Part shown: positions 33,801 through 46,680 of the stretch, piece after piece | How positions within the stretch are numbered: position 1 is the stretch's first letter | Layout of the letters: each line of letters opens with the position of its first letter | DNA from: Acanthosepion esculentum | Taxonomy: Eukaryota; Mollusca; Cephalopoda; Sepiida; Sepiidae | Assembly: GCA_964036315.1 (NCBI GenBank) | Contig: OZ038517.1 | Location: forward strand, 53,671,288 to 53,735,287 | DNA: 64,000 nt | Reading direction: 5' to 3' | The notes under the pieces: model-generated | The model's input: only the letters and a program-made list of their open reading frames with translations | Told to the model about the DNA's origin: nothing | The model's database searches: none | Made by a program: the position numbers and the translations under genes

Positions 33801-36800
33801 CAACAGAAACAAAGAAAAGAGTACTGAATTGTTATGCAATATCAGTCCTCCTTAAATGGCAGTGAATTCTGGACAATCTCCTCACAGATGAAGAAGTGAC
33901 TTGAAGCAACAGAAACAAAGAAAAGAGTACTGAATTGCTACGTAATATCAGTCCTCCTATATGGCAGTGAATGCTGGACAATCTCCTCACAGATGAAGAA
34001 GAGCCTTGTAGCAACAGAAAGAAAGAAAGAAAAGAGTACTGAACTTTTACTTAATATCAGTCTCCCTATATGGCAGTGAATGCTGGGCAATCTCTTCACA
34101 GATGAAGAAGAGACTTGAAGCAACAGAAACAAAGAAAAGAGAACTGAACTGTTATGCAATATCAGTCCTCCTTAAATGGCAGTGAATTCTGGACAATCTC
34201 CTCACAGATGAAGAAGAGCTTTGTAGCAACAGAAAGAAAGAAAGAAAAGAGTACTGAACTTTTACTTAATATCAGTCTCCCTATATGGCAGTGAATGCTG
34301 GACAATCTCCTCACAGATGAAGAAGTGACTTGAAGCAACAGAAACAAAGAAAAGTGTACTGAATTGTTATGCAAAATCAGTCCTCCTTAAATGGCAGTGA
34401 ATTCTGGACAATCTCCTCACAGATGAAGAAGAAACTTCAAGCAACAGAAACACAGAAAAGAGTACTGAATTGTTACGTAATATCAGTCCTCCTATATGGC
34501 AGTGAATGCTGGACAATCTCCTCAAAGATGAAGAAGAGCCTTGTAGCAACAGAAAGAAAGAAAGAAAAGAGTACTGAACTTTTACTTAATATCAGTCTCC
34601 CTATATGGCAGTGAATGCTGGACAATCTCCTCACAGATGAAGAAGAGACTTCAAGCAACAGAAAGAAAGGAAAGAGTACTGAATTGTTACGTAATATCAG
34701 TCCTCCTATATGGCAGTGATTGCTGGACAATCTTCTCACAGATGAAGAAGAGACTTGAAGCAACAGAAACAAAGAAAAGAGTACTGAATTGTTATGCAAT
34801 ATCAGTCCTCCTATATGGCAGTGAATGCTGGGCAATCTCCTCACAGATGAAGAAGAGACTTGAAGCAACCGAAACAAAGAAAAGAGTACTCAATTGCTAC
34901 GTAATATCAGTCCTCCTATATGGCAGTGAATGCTGGACAATCTCCTCAAAGATGAAGAAGAGCCTTGTAGCAACAGAAAGAAAAAAAAGAAAAGAGTACT
35001 GAATTTTTACTTAATATCTGTCTCCCTATATGGCAGTGAATGCTGGACAATCTCCTCACAGATGAAGAAGAGACTTGAAGCAACAGAAACAAAGAAAAGA
35101 GTACTGAATTGTTACGTAATATCTGTCCTCCTATATGGCAGTGAATGCTGGAAAATCTCCTCACAGATGAAGAAGAGCCTTGTAGCAACAGAAAGAAAGA
35201 AAGAAAAGAGTACTGAAGTTTTACTTAATATCAGTCTCCCTATATGGCAGTGAATGCTGGACAATCTCCTCACAGATGAAGAAGAGACTTGAAGCAACAG
35301 AAACAAAGAAAAGCGTACTGAATTGTTACATAATATCAGTCATCCTATATGGCAGTGAATGCTGGACAATCTCCTCACAGATAAAGAAGTGACTTGAAGC
35401 AACAGAAACAAAGAAAAGCGTACTGAATTGTTACGTAATATCAGTCCTCCTATATGGCAGTGATTGCTGGACAATCTTCTCACAGATGAAGAAGAGACTT
35501 GAAGCAACAGAAACAAAGAAAAGAGTACTGAATTGTTATGCAATATCAGTCCTCCTATATGGCAGTGAATGCTGGGCAATCTCCTCACAGATGAAGAAGA
35601 GCCTTGTAGCAACAGAAAGAAAGAAAGAAAAGAGTACTGAACTTTTACTTAATATCAGTCTCCCTATATGGCAGTGAATGCTGGACAATCTCCTCACAGA
35701 TGAAGAAGAGACTTGAAGCAACAGAAACAAAGAAAAGCGTACTGAATTGTTACATAATATCAGTCATCCTATATGGCAGTGAATGCTGGACAATCTCCTC
35801 ACAGATAAAGAAGAGCCTTGTAGCAACAGAAAGAAAGAAAGAAAAGAGTACTGAACTTTTACTTAATATCAGTCTCCCTATATGGCAGTGAATGCTGGAC
35901 AATCTCCTCACAGATGAAGAAGAGACTTGAAGCAACAGAAACAAAGAAAAGAGTACGGAACTGTTATGCAATATCAGTCCTCCTTAAATGGCAGTGAATG
36001 CTGGACAATCTCCTCACAGATGAAGAAGTGACTTGAAGCAACAGAAACAAAGAAAAGAGTACTGAACTTTTACTTAATATCAGTCTCCCTATATGGCAGT
36101 GAATGCTGGACAATCTCCTCACAGATGAAGAAGAGACTTGAAGCAACAGAAACAAAGAAAAGCGTACTGAATTGTTACATAATATCAGTCATCCTATATG
36201 GCAGTGAATGCTGGACAATCTCCTCACAGATGAAGAAGAGACTTGAAGCAACAGAAACAAAGAAAAGAGTACTGAACTTTTACTTAATATCAGTCTCCCT
36301 ATATGGCAGTGAATGCTGGACAATCTCCTCACAGATGAAGAAGAGACTTGAAGCAACAGAAACAAAGAAAAGAGTACTGAATTGTTACGTAATATCAGTC
36401 CTCCTATATGGCAGTGAATGCTGGACAATCTCATCAAAGATGAAGAAGAGCCTTGTAGCAACAGAAAGAAAGAAGGAAAAGAGTACTGAACTTTTACTTA
36501 ATATCAGTCTCCCTATATGGCAGTGAATGCTGGACAATCTCCTCACAGATGAAGAAGAGACTTGAAGCAACAGAAACAAAGAAAAGAGTACGGAACTGTT
36601 ATGCAATATCAGTCCTCCTTAAATGGCAGTGAATGCTGGAAAATCTCCTCACAGATGAAGAAGAGACTTGAAGCAACAGAAACAAAGAAAAGAGTACTGA
36701 ATTGTTACGTAATATCAGTCCTCCTATATGGCAGTGAATGCTGGACAATCTCATCAAAGATGAAGAAGAGCCTTGTAGCAACAGAAAGAAAGAAGGAAAA

Positions 36801-39800
36801 GAGTACTGAACTTTTACTTAATATCAGTCTCCCTATATGGCAGTGAATGCTGGACAATCTCCTCACAGATGAAGAAGAGACTTGAAGCAACAGAAACAAA
36901 GAAAAGAGTACGGAACTGTTATGCAATATCAGTCCTCCTTAAATGGCAGTGAATGCTGGACAATCTCCTCACAGATGAAGAAGAGACTTGAAGCAACAGA
37001 AACAAAGAAAAGAGTACTGAATTGTTACGTAATATCAGTCCTCCTATATGGCAGTGAATGCTGGACAATCTCATCAAAGATGAAGAAGAGCCTTGTAGCA
37101 ACAGAAAGAAAGAAGGAAAAGAGTACTGAACTTTTACTTAATATCAGTCTCCCTATATGGCAGTGAATGCTGGACAATCTCCTCACAGATGAAGAAGACA
37201 CTTCAAGCAACAGAAACAAAGAAAAGAGTACTGAATTGTTACGTAATATCAGTCCTCCTATATGGCAGTGAATGCTGGACAATCTCCTCAAAGATGAAGA
37301 AGAGCCTTGTAGCAACAGAAAGGAAGAAAGAAAAGAGTACTGAACTTTTACTTAATATCAGTCTCCCTATGTGGCAGTGAATGCTGGAAAATCTCCTCAC
37401 AGATGAAGAAGAGACTTCAAGCAACAGAAAGAAAGAAAAGAGTACTGAATTGTTACGTAATATCAGTCCTCCTATATGGCAGTGAATGCTGGACAATCTC
37501 CTCAAAGATGAAGAAGAGCCTTGTAGCAACAGAAAGGAAGAAAGAAAAGAGTACTGAACTTTTACTTAATATCAGTCTCCCTATGTGGCAGTGAATGCTG
37601 GAAAATCTCCTCACAGATGAAGAAGAGACTTCAAGCAACAGAAAGAAAGAAAAGAGTACTGAATTGTTATGCAATATCAGTCCTCCTTAAATGGCAGTGA
37701 ATTCTGGACAATCTCCTCACAGATGAAGAAGAGCCTTGTAGCAACAGAAAGAAAGAAAGAAAAGAGTACTGAACTTTTACTTAATATCAGTCTCCCTATA
37801 TGGCAGTGGATGCTGGGCAATCTCCTCACAGATGAAGAAGAGACTTAAAGCAACAGAAATAAAGAAAAGAGTACTGAATTGTTATGCAATATCAGTCCTC
37901 CTTAAATGGCAGTGAATTCTGGACAATCTTTTCACAGATGAAGAAGAGCCTTGAAGCAACAGAAAGAAAGAAAGAAAGAAAAGAGTACTGAACTTTTACT
38001 TAATATCAGTCTCCCTATATGGCAGTGAATGCTGGGCAATCTCCTCACAGATGAAGAAGAAACTTCAAGCAACAGAAACAAAGAAAAGAGTACTGAATTG
38101 TTACGTAATATCAGTCCTCCTATATGGCAGCGAATGCTGGACAATCTCCTCACAGATGAAGAAGAAACTTCAAGCAACAGAAACAAAGAAAAGAGTACTG
38201 AATTGTTACGTAATATCAGTCCTCCTATATGGCAGCGAATGCTGGACAATCTCATCAAAGATGAAGAAGAGCCTTGTAGCAACAGAAAGAAAGAAAGAAA
38301 AGAGTACTGAAATTTTACTTAATATCAGTCTCCCTATATGGCAGTGAATGCTGGACAATCTCCTCACAGATGAAGAAGAGACTTGTAGCAACAGAAAGAA
38401 AGAAAGAAAAGAGTACTGAAGTTTTACTTAATATCAGTCTCCCTATATGGCAGTGGATGCTGGGCAATCTCCTCACAGATGAAGAAGAGACTTCAAGCAA
38501 CAGAAACAAAGGAAAGAGTACTGAATTGTTACGTAATATCAGTCCTCCTATATGGCAGTGATTGCTGGACAATCTTCTCACAGATGAAGAAGAGACTTGA
38601 AGCAACAGAAACAAAGAAAAGAGTACTGAATTGTTATGCAATATCAGTCCTCCTATATGGCAGTGAATGCTGGACAATCCCCTCACAGATGAAGAAGAGA
38701 CTTCAAGCAACAGAAACAAAGAAAAGAGTACTGAATTGTTATGCAATATCAGTCCTCCTTAAATGGCAGTGAATTCTGGACAATCTCCTCACAGATGAAG
38801 AAGTGACTTGAAGCAACAGAAACAAAGAAAAGAGTACTGAATTGCTACGTAATATCAGTCCTCCTATATGGCAGTGAATGCTGGACAATCTCCTCACAGA
38901 TGAAGAAGAGCCTTGTAGCAACAGAAAGAAAGAAAGAAAAGAGTACTGAACTTTTACTTAATATCAGTCTCCCTATATGGCAGTGAATGCTGGGCAATCT
39001 CTTCACAGATGAAGAAGAGACTTGAAGCAACAGAAACAAAGAAAAGAGAACTGAACTGTTATGCAATATCAGTCCTCCTTAAATGGCAGTGAATTCTGGA
39101 CAATCTCCTCACAGATGAAGAAGAGCTTTGTAGCAACAGAAAGAAAGAAAGAAAAGAGTACTGAACTTTTACTTAATATCAGTCTCCCTATATGGCAGTG
39201 AATGCTGGGCAATCTCTTCACAGATGAAGAAGTGACTTGAAGCAACAGAAACAAAGAAAAGTGTACTGAATTGTTATGCAATATCAGTCCTCCTTAAATG
39301 GCAGTGAATTCTGGACAATCTCCTCACAGATGAAGAAGAAACTTCAAGCAACAGAAACACAGAAAAGAGTACTGAATTGTTACGTAATATCAGTCCTCCT
39401 ATATGGCAGTGAATGCTGGACAATCTCCTCAAAGATGAAGAAGAGCCTTGTAGCAACAGAAAGAAAGAAAGAAAAGAGTACTGAACTTTTACTTAATATC
39501 AGTCTCCCTATATGGCAGTGAATGCTGGACAATCTCCTCACAGATGAAGAAGAGACTTCAAGCAACAGAAAGAAAGGAAAGAGTACTGAATTGTTACGTA
39601 ATATCAGTCCTCCTATATGGCAGTGATTGCTGGACAATCTTCTCACAGATGAAGAAGAGACTTGAAGCAACAGAAACAAAGAAAAGAGTACTGAATTGTT
39701 ATGCAATATCAGTCCTCCTATATGGCAGTGAATGCTGGGCAATCTCCTCACAGATGAAGAAGAGACTTGAAGCAACCGAAACAAAGAAAAGAGTACTGAA

Positions 39801-42800
39801 TTGCTACGTAATATCAGTCCTCCTATATGGCAGTGAATGCTGGACAATCTCCTCAAAGATGAAGAAGAGCCTTGTAGCAACAGAAAGAAAAAAAAGAAAA
39901 GAGTACTGAATTTTTACTTAATATCTGTCTCCCTATATGGCAGTGAATGCTGGACAATCTCCTCACAGATGAAGAAGAGACTTGAAGCAACAGAAACAAA
40001 GAAAAGAGTACTGAATTGTTACGTAATATCTGTCCTCCTATATGGCAGTGAATGCCGGACAATCTCCTCACAGATGAAGAAGAGCCTTGTAGCAACAGAA
40101 AGAAAGAAAGAAAAGAGTACTGAAGTTTTACTTAATATCAGTCTCCTTATATGGCAGTGAATGCTGGACAATCTCTTCACAGATGAAGAAGAGACTTGAA
40201 GCAACAGAAACAAAGAAAAGAGAACTGAACTGTTATGCAATATCAGTCCTCCTTAAATGGCAGTGAATTCTGGACAATCTCCTCACAGATGAAGAAGAGC
40301 TTTGTAGCAACAGAAAGAAAGAAAGAAAAGAGTACTGAACTTTTACTTAATATCAGTCTCCCTATATGGCAGTGAATGCTGGACAATCTCCTCACAGATG
40401 AAGAAGTGACTTGAAGCAACAGAAACAAAGAAAAGTGTACTGAATTGTTATGCAATATCAGTCCTCCTTAAATGGCAGTGAATTCTGGACAATCTCCTCA
40501 CAGATGAAGAAGAAACTTCAAGCAACAGAAACACAGAAAAGAGTACTGAATTGTTACGTAATATCAGTCCTCCTATATGGCAGTGAATGCTGGACAATCT
40601 CCTCAAAGATGAAGAAGAGCCTTGTAGCAACAGAAAGAAAGAAAGAAAAGAGTACTGAACTTTTACTTAATATCAGTCTCCCTATATGGCAGTGAATGCT
40701 GGACAATCTCCTCACAGATGAAGAAGAGACTTCAAGCAACAGAAAGAAAGGAAAGAGTACTGAATTGTTACGTAATATCAGTCCTCCTATATGGCAGTGA
40801 TTGCTGGACAATCTTCTCACAGATGAAGAAGAGACTTGAAGCAACAGAAACAAAGAAAAGAGTACTGAATTGTTATGCAATATCACTCCTCCTATATGGC
40901 AGTGAATGCTGGGCAATCTCCTCACAGATGAAGAAGAGACTTGAAGCAACCGAAACAAAGAAAAGAGTACTGAATTGCTACGTAATATCAGTCCTCCTAT
41001 ATGGCAGTGAATGCTGGACAATCTCCTCAAAGATGAAGAAGAGCCTTGTAGCAACAGAAAGAAAAAAAAGAAAAGAGTACTGAATTTTTACTTAATATCT
41101 GTCTCCCTATATGGCAGTGAATGCTGGACAATCTCCTCACAGATGAAGAAGAGACTTGAAGCAACAGAAACAAAGAAAAGAGTACTGAATTGTTACGTAA
41201 TATCTGTCCTCCTATATGGCAGTGAATGCTGGACAATCTCCTCACAGATGAAGAAGAGCCTTGTAGCAACAGAAAGAAAGAAAGAAAAGAGTACTGAAGT
41301 TTTACTTAATATCAGTCTCCTTATATGGCAGTGAATGCTGGACAATCTCTTCACAGATGAAGAAGAGACTTGAAGCAACAGAAACAAAGGAAAGAGTACT
41401 GAATTCTTACGTAATATCAGTCCTCCTATATGGCAGTGAATGCTGGACAATCTCCCCACAGATGAAGAAGAGACTTGAAGCAACAGAAACAAAGAAAAGT
41501 GTACTGAATTTTTATGCAATATCAGTCCTCCTTAAATGGCAGTGAATTCTGGACAATCTCCTCACAGATGAAGAAGTGACTTGAAGCAACAGAAACAAAG
41601 AAAAGCGTACTGAATTGTTACATAATATCAGTCATCCTATATGGCAGTGAATGCTGGACAATCTCCTCACAGATAAAGAAGAGCCTTGTAGCAACAGAAA
41701 GAAAGAAAGAAAAGAGTACTGAACTTTTACTTAATATCAGTCTCCCTATATGGCAGTGAATGCTGGACAATCTCCTCACAGATGAAGAAGAGACTTGAAG
41801 CAACAGAAACAAAGAAATGAGTACTGAATTCTTACGTAATATCAGTCCTCCTATATGGCAGTGAATGCTGGACAATCTCCTCACAGATGAAGAAGAGCCT
41901 TGTAGCAACAGAAAGAAAGAAAAGAGTACTGACCTTTTACTTAATATCAGTCTCCCTATGTGGCAGTGAATGCTGGACAATCTCCTCACAGATGAAGAAG
42001 AGACTTCAAGCAACAGAAAGAAAGAAAAGAGTACTGAATTGTTATGCAATATCAGTCCTCCTTAAATGGCAGTGAATTCTGGACAATCTCCTCACAGATG
42101 AAGAAGTGACTTGAAGCAACAGAAAGAAAGAAAAGAGTACTGAATTGTGACGTAATATCTGTCCTCCTATATGGCAGTGAATGCTGGACAATCTCCTCAC
42201 AGATGAAGAAGAGACTTGAAGCAACAGAAACAAAAAAAGAGTACTGAATTGTTACGTAATATCAGTCCTCCTATATGGCAGTGAATGCTGGACAATCTCC
42301 TCACAGATGAAGATGAGCCTTGTAGCAATAGAAAGAAAGAAAGAAAAGAGTACTGAACTTTTACTTAATATCAGTCTCCCTATGTGGCAGTGAATGCTGG
42401 ACAATCTCCTCACAGATGAAGAAGAGCCTTGTAGCAACAGAAAGAAAGAAAGAAAAGAGTACTGAACTTTTACTTAATATCAGTCTCCCTATGTGGCAGT
42501 GAATGCTGGACAATCTCCTCACAGATGAAGAAGAGACTTCAAGCAACAGAAAGAAAGAAAAGAGTACTGAATTGTTATGCAATATCAGTCCTCCTTAAAT
42601 GGCAGTGAATTCTGGACAATCTCCTCACAGATGAAGAAGTGACTTGAAGCAACAGAAAGAAAGAAAAGTGTACTGAATTGTGACGTAATATCTGTCCTCC
42701 TATATGGCAGTGAATGCTGGACAATCTCCTCACAGATGAAGAAGAGACTTGAAGCAACAGAAACAAAAAAAGAGTACTGAATTGTTACGTAATATCAGTC

Positions 42801-43720
42801 CTCCTATATGGCAGTGAATGCTGGACAATCTCCTCACAGATGAAGATGAGCCTTGTAGCAATAGAAAGAAAGAAAGAAAAGAGTACTGAACTTTTACTTA
42901 ATATCAGTCTCCCAATATGGCAGTGAATGCTGGACAATCTCCTCACAGATGAAGAAGAGACTTGAAGCAGCAGAAACAAAGAAAAGAGTACTGAATTCTT
43001 ACGTAATATCAGTCCTTTTATATGGCAGTGAATGCTGGACAATCTCCTCACAGATGAAGAAGAGCCTTGTAGCAACAGAAAGAAAGAAAGAAAAGAGTAC
43101 TGAACTTTTACTTAATATCAGTCTCCTTATATGACAGTGAATGCTGGACAATCTCCTCACAGATGAAGAAGAGCCTTGTCGTAACAGAAAGAAAGAAAGA
43201 AAAGAGTACTGAACTTTTACTTAATATCAGTCTCCCTATATTGCAGTGAATGCTGGACAATCTCCTCACAGATGAAGAAGAGCCTTGTAGCAACAGAAAG
43301 AAAGAAAGAAAAGAGTACTGAACTTTTACTTAATATCAGTCTCCCTATATGGCAGTGAATGCTGGACAATCTCCTCACAGATGAAGAAGAGACTTGAAGC
43401 AACAGACAGAAAGAAAGGAAAGAGTACTGAACTTTTACTTAATATCAGTCTCCCTATATGGCAGTGAATGCTGGACAATCTCCTCACAGATGAAGAAGAG
43501 ACTTGAAGCAACAGAAACAAAGAAAAGAGTACTGAACTGTTATGCAATATCAGTCCTCCTTAAATGGCAGTGAATTCTGGACAATCTCCTCACAGATGAA
43601 GAAGTGACTTGAAGCAACAGAAACAAAGAAAAGCGTACTGAATTGTTACGTAATATCAGTCCTCCTATATGGCAGTGAATGCTGGGCAATCTCCACATAG
43701 ATGAAGAAGAGACTTGAAGC
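30872..43720 (+). repeat. ~107-bp satellite (Sat-107) derived from LINE-A coding sequence
   Basis: About 120 head-to-tail units (length divided by period). Each contains CTATATGGCAGTGAATGCTG, GACAATCTCCTCACAGATGA and a GCAACAGAAA-rich end. In one frame a unit reads KKRVLNCYVIS followed by LLYGSECWTISSQMKKRLEA and TET, the C-terminal segment of LINE-A reverse transcriptase. Two main unit types occur: ~105-107 bp with ACAAAGAAAAG and ~109 bp with extra GAAA. Larger periods are nested: ORF markers repeat at 320 bp (36,385, 36,705, 37,025), 533 bp (42,252, 42,785), 644 bp (31,375, 32,019), 1,174 bp (39,380, 40,554) and 4,907 bp (34,473, 39,380). At the left edge (about 30,872) the sequence reads RNRISLEAKKRILN, which is LINE-A just upstream of the unit. 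Frames of up to 166 codons on either strand are relics, not genes. Confidence 0.93.
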
Positions 43721-44065
43721 AACAAGAAATGTAGTTCTACAGAAGAATACTGAGAATACGATGAACCAAACAAGTGAGCAACGACGAAGTCATGGAGATA
43801 ATTGCAACAAAAATGACACTTGAAGTTTTAGAGAAAACTGAAAGCCAGAAAGCGACAGTTGAAATTTCTGGAGTGCTTAACGAGGAAAGAAGTTTTGAAG
43901 AATTTGATACTCACAGGAAAGATTGTAAGAGAGACAGAGGAAAGCAACACACAGCCTACCTGGTTTTTCGGAGAGATAACAAATGCAAAAGCAGAGTAAA
44001 TTGTGGAGAGCCACGATCGCCAACGTCCTAAAGGTTCACGGCACAGAGAAGAAGAAGAACAACAA
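43721..44065 (+). pseudogene. LINE-A 3' coding end bordering Sat-107
   Basis: After the last satellite unit the sequence leaves the repeat and continues as LINE-A: KKRLEAT, then FYRRILRI-like codons (GTTCTACAGAAGAATACTGA), then VSNDEVMEIIATKMTLEVLE, then DCKRDRGKQHTAYL and an RSPTS end, followed by GAAGAAGAAGAA. This is the normal C-terminus of the family (YRRMLRI, SNEEVL, GKRGRGKQR, WRAMIA). Stops and frame changes make it non-functional. The open frame 43,774-44,031 is part of this relic. Confidence 0.85.
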
Positions 44066-44695
44066 CAACGAGCTAGTGTAAATTGATGGCATAACAGGAT
44101 TTAATAGAAATAGCAAAAAATCTATTAAGAGCCACAAAGGAGAGGATATTGTGGAGAGCTATTATCGCCAACGTCTCGAAAGGACACGGCATATAGAAGA
44201 AGAAGAAGAAGATGAAGAAGAAGAAGAAGAAGAAGAAGAAGAAGAAGAAGAAGAAGAAGAAGAAGAAGAAGAATGACCTTGTGTAAATCGTTGGCAGAAC
44301 AAGATTTAGGAGAGATATCCAAAAGACAAAATTTATTAAGATTCACAAAGGAGAGGACATTGTGGAGAGCTATGATCACCTACGTCCTGAAGTTGCGTGG
44401 CACATAGAAGAAGAATAAATGGTTAGCAGCACAGGGTCTAAGAGAGATAGCAAAAAGACAAAAGTTATTAAGAGTTACAAAGGACAAGAAATTGTGGAGA
44501 GCCATGATCGCCAATGCTGTGAAACGACATAGCAAATAGAAGAATAATAACAGGAACAAGCTTGTGTAAATGTTTGGCAGAACAGGGTTTATGATAGATG
44601 GCAAAAAGACAAAGTTATTAAAATCTACAAAGGACAGGAAATTGTGGAGAGCCATGATCGTCAACGTCCTGAAAAGGCACTGTACATTGAAGAAA
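44066..44695 (+). repeat. tandem LINE-A 3' tails, about four copies
   Basis: Each ~130-150-bp copy reads TTGTGTAAATNRTTGGCAGA, AGAGATAGCAAAAAGACAAA, CACAAAGGAGAGGA and ATTGTGGAGAGCCATGATCG, ending in GAAGAAGAA. In protein this is LCKWLAEQG, EIAKRQKLLRATK, RKLWRAMIA and a stop. Copies begin near 44,071, 44,273, 44,418 and 44,548. The series may be tail repeats made during one insertion or separate insertions into the GAA tail. Confidence 0.8.
44190..44272 (+). repeat. (GAA)n microsatellite
   Basis: Nearly uninterrupted GAA triplets forming the tail of one LINE-A 3' copy. The 44,696-45,270 segment beyond the tails shows nothing recognised. Confidence 0.9.
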
Positions 44696-45270
44696 AAATT
44701 ACACGAGACAGGCTACTGAAAATCTATTTTGGATTCATCGCCTATATTCTGGACATTCCTTTGTCGATCTTAGAACTTTTCAGTATTCTCTTGTAGATAA
44801 ATATTCTTGCTCTTATGTTGTGATTTTGAAATGTCGGGTATTTTTTATTTATTTCCATATTATAAAGAATGACGTTTAAAAATTATGACTTTTTAAATAT
44901 TATATCTTCAAATTATCGCTAGCCTAATTTACTATCTAACAAAATATTTGCTGTAACTTACCAACGGGTCGATGACGGAACTTAGTGTGAACATTTTTAT
45001 CGTGTCATCTTTCATCAAGCGCTGCATGATCAGATTACGTCACAAAAATGTCTTAGGAATGTCGATTTTTATGCCGCTATGGATAGATATCCATTTCTGT
45101 TAGACATTCTTCTTAATGCATATCAAAAAGATACAATACCCAGGTACATCAATATATCTTCAGTCTAAAGCCGGGGTAGGCTTATCGTAGATACCTTTCT
45201 TGAAGCTTTTATTTTAGTTCTAATTCCAAGCTGATAGATTAAATTTAATATTTACAGTAAACAATACTTC

Positions 45271-46400
45271 GCTGTATTTCAAACCGAATTTAAATTGAGT
45301 GGAATATATTTTAAATATCGTTAAAATCGGCCATACTGACAATATAATTCTTTTTATTTAAAAATCTTTCAAAAATAAAATATACTTTTTAAAACTTCAT
45401 TTGGGGAAGATTAGCGCGATTTACAGTTTAATTAATATGAATTAAAACAACTATTACTTTTATTTTAAAATATCGCAGAAAATGATTTTTTAACACGGAG
45501 GTGGGTATTTTTACGTGGTGTTAATATCTAATTCTTACGGGCTTTATGTAAGTGGGAAATACTTGTAGTAAAATTACACGACGAATGCAACGTAAACATT
45601 TGTTTAAAAATTTGTTCTAACTACTTATTAAGCTTAAAAATTTAAAATATTTTGAACATTTTAATATTCTATTGAATTTTAGGTTCTTTGGCTTTATTGT
45701 CTTACAAAGACGCTTGATGAGGAGATGTTAGATAACCAATAAATGTTAAATTACTATAGTTACCACTCTTATTTTGAGATATTGTCCTCGATGGACGTCC
45801 GTTTTTTCAAAAATCGGCACGTTTATACACGCACAAAAATATTTTTAAAATACTGGGGAGCGCTGAATTGTAGTAAGCTTTTCCATGTATGATTAGTAAA
45901 TATAGTTTAAATTTAATAACAGTATGACTTAAAAAAAAACATTCATCAAAAAACGTTTTTTTCTTAAGACAATAGTAGCCATAATAGAATTTATTCATAC
46001 AAGCAATTAATTTTTTTTTACTCAATAATGTCTTAGTTTTTTATTTTACGATTCAAAAAAGATATTCCGTAACCGGGGGTCAAGTTTTATAAAAAGAAGT
46101 TGATTGATTTAAATTCTCCAAAGACTTCTGCTTATAACTAATATATATATAAGCGGTACAAAAATTAATTTCTCGAAATTTCAAAAAATTAAATAAGTGT
46201 AGGTTAACAGATTATATATATTATATTATATAGTGTAGGTTAACAGGTTATATTTTTACCAAGACATTTCTAAAATAATCCCATTCACTAATGTATAAAT
46301 CCAGAAAGTTTCATTAAAATCAGAAAATTATTTGATTTTTCACCGCAAAAAATGACGCTAAAATTTCCTATGGTATTTTTTGGCCCCCAGCTAGTATAAG
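45271..46400. repeat. AT-rich dispersed repeat F, copy 2 (inverted relative to copy 1)
   Basis: Reverse-complement blocks match 17,815-19,330 in the same order, including TTTCAAACCGAATTTAAATT, AAGACGCTTGATGAGG and GACGCTAAAATTTCC. The pair is separated by about 26 kb and encloses all the large satellites from 20 to 44 kb. No function visible. Confidence 0.55.
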
Positions 46401-46582
46401 AAAACAAGATTTTAACCAAAATTTTGAACGTTCTAAAAACAATGAAAAAATATGATTTAATAATAAAAAATACTTTCGTTTTCCCTCTTAATTATGACAT
46501 AAAAACTTTGGTGATAAAACATTGTTTTTATTATGTTTGGATCATTTTTTTCATCATGTATGCTCATTGCGAATCATTGGAA

Positions 46583-46584
<2 letters not shown>

Positions 46585-46675
<91 letters not shown>
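46585..46675. repeat. (TA)n microsatellite
   Basis: About 45 uninterrupted TA units. It borders a Penelope-like terminal segment on its right. YIYIYI reading frames across it are meaningless. Confidence 0.97.

Positions 46676-46680
<5 letters not shown>

Noticed and set aside
31161..43547. Dozens of 60-166-codon frames on both strands of Sat-107
   Set aside because: The plus frames are repeated LINE-A fragments with frequent frame shifts between units; the minus frames are their antisense shadows.
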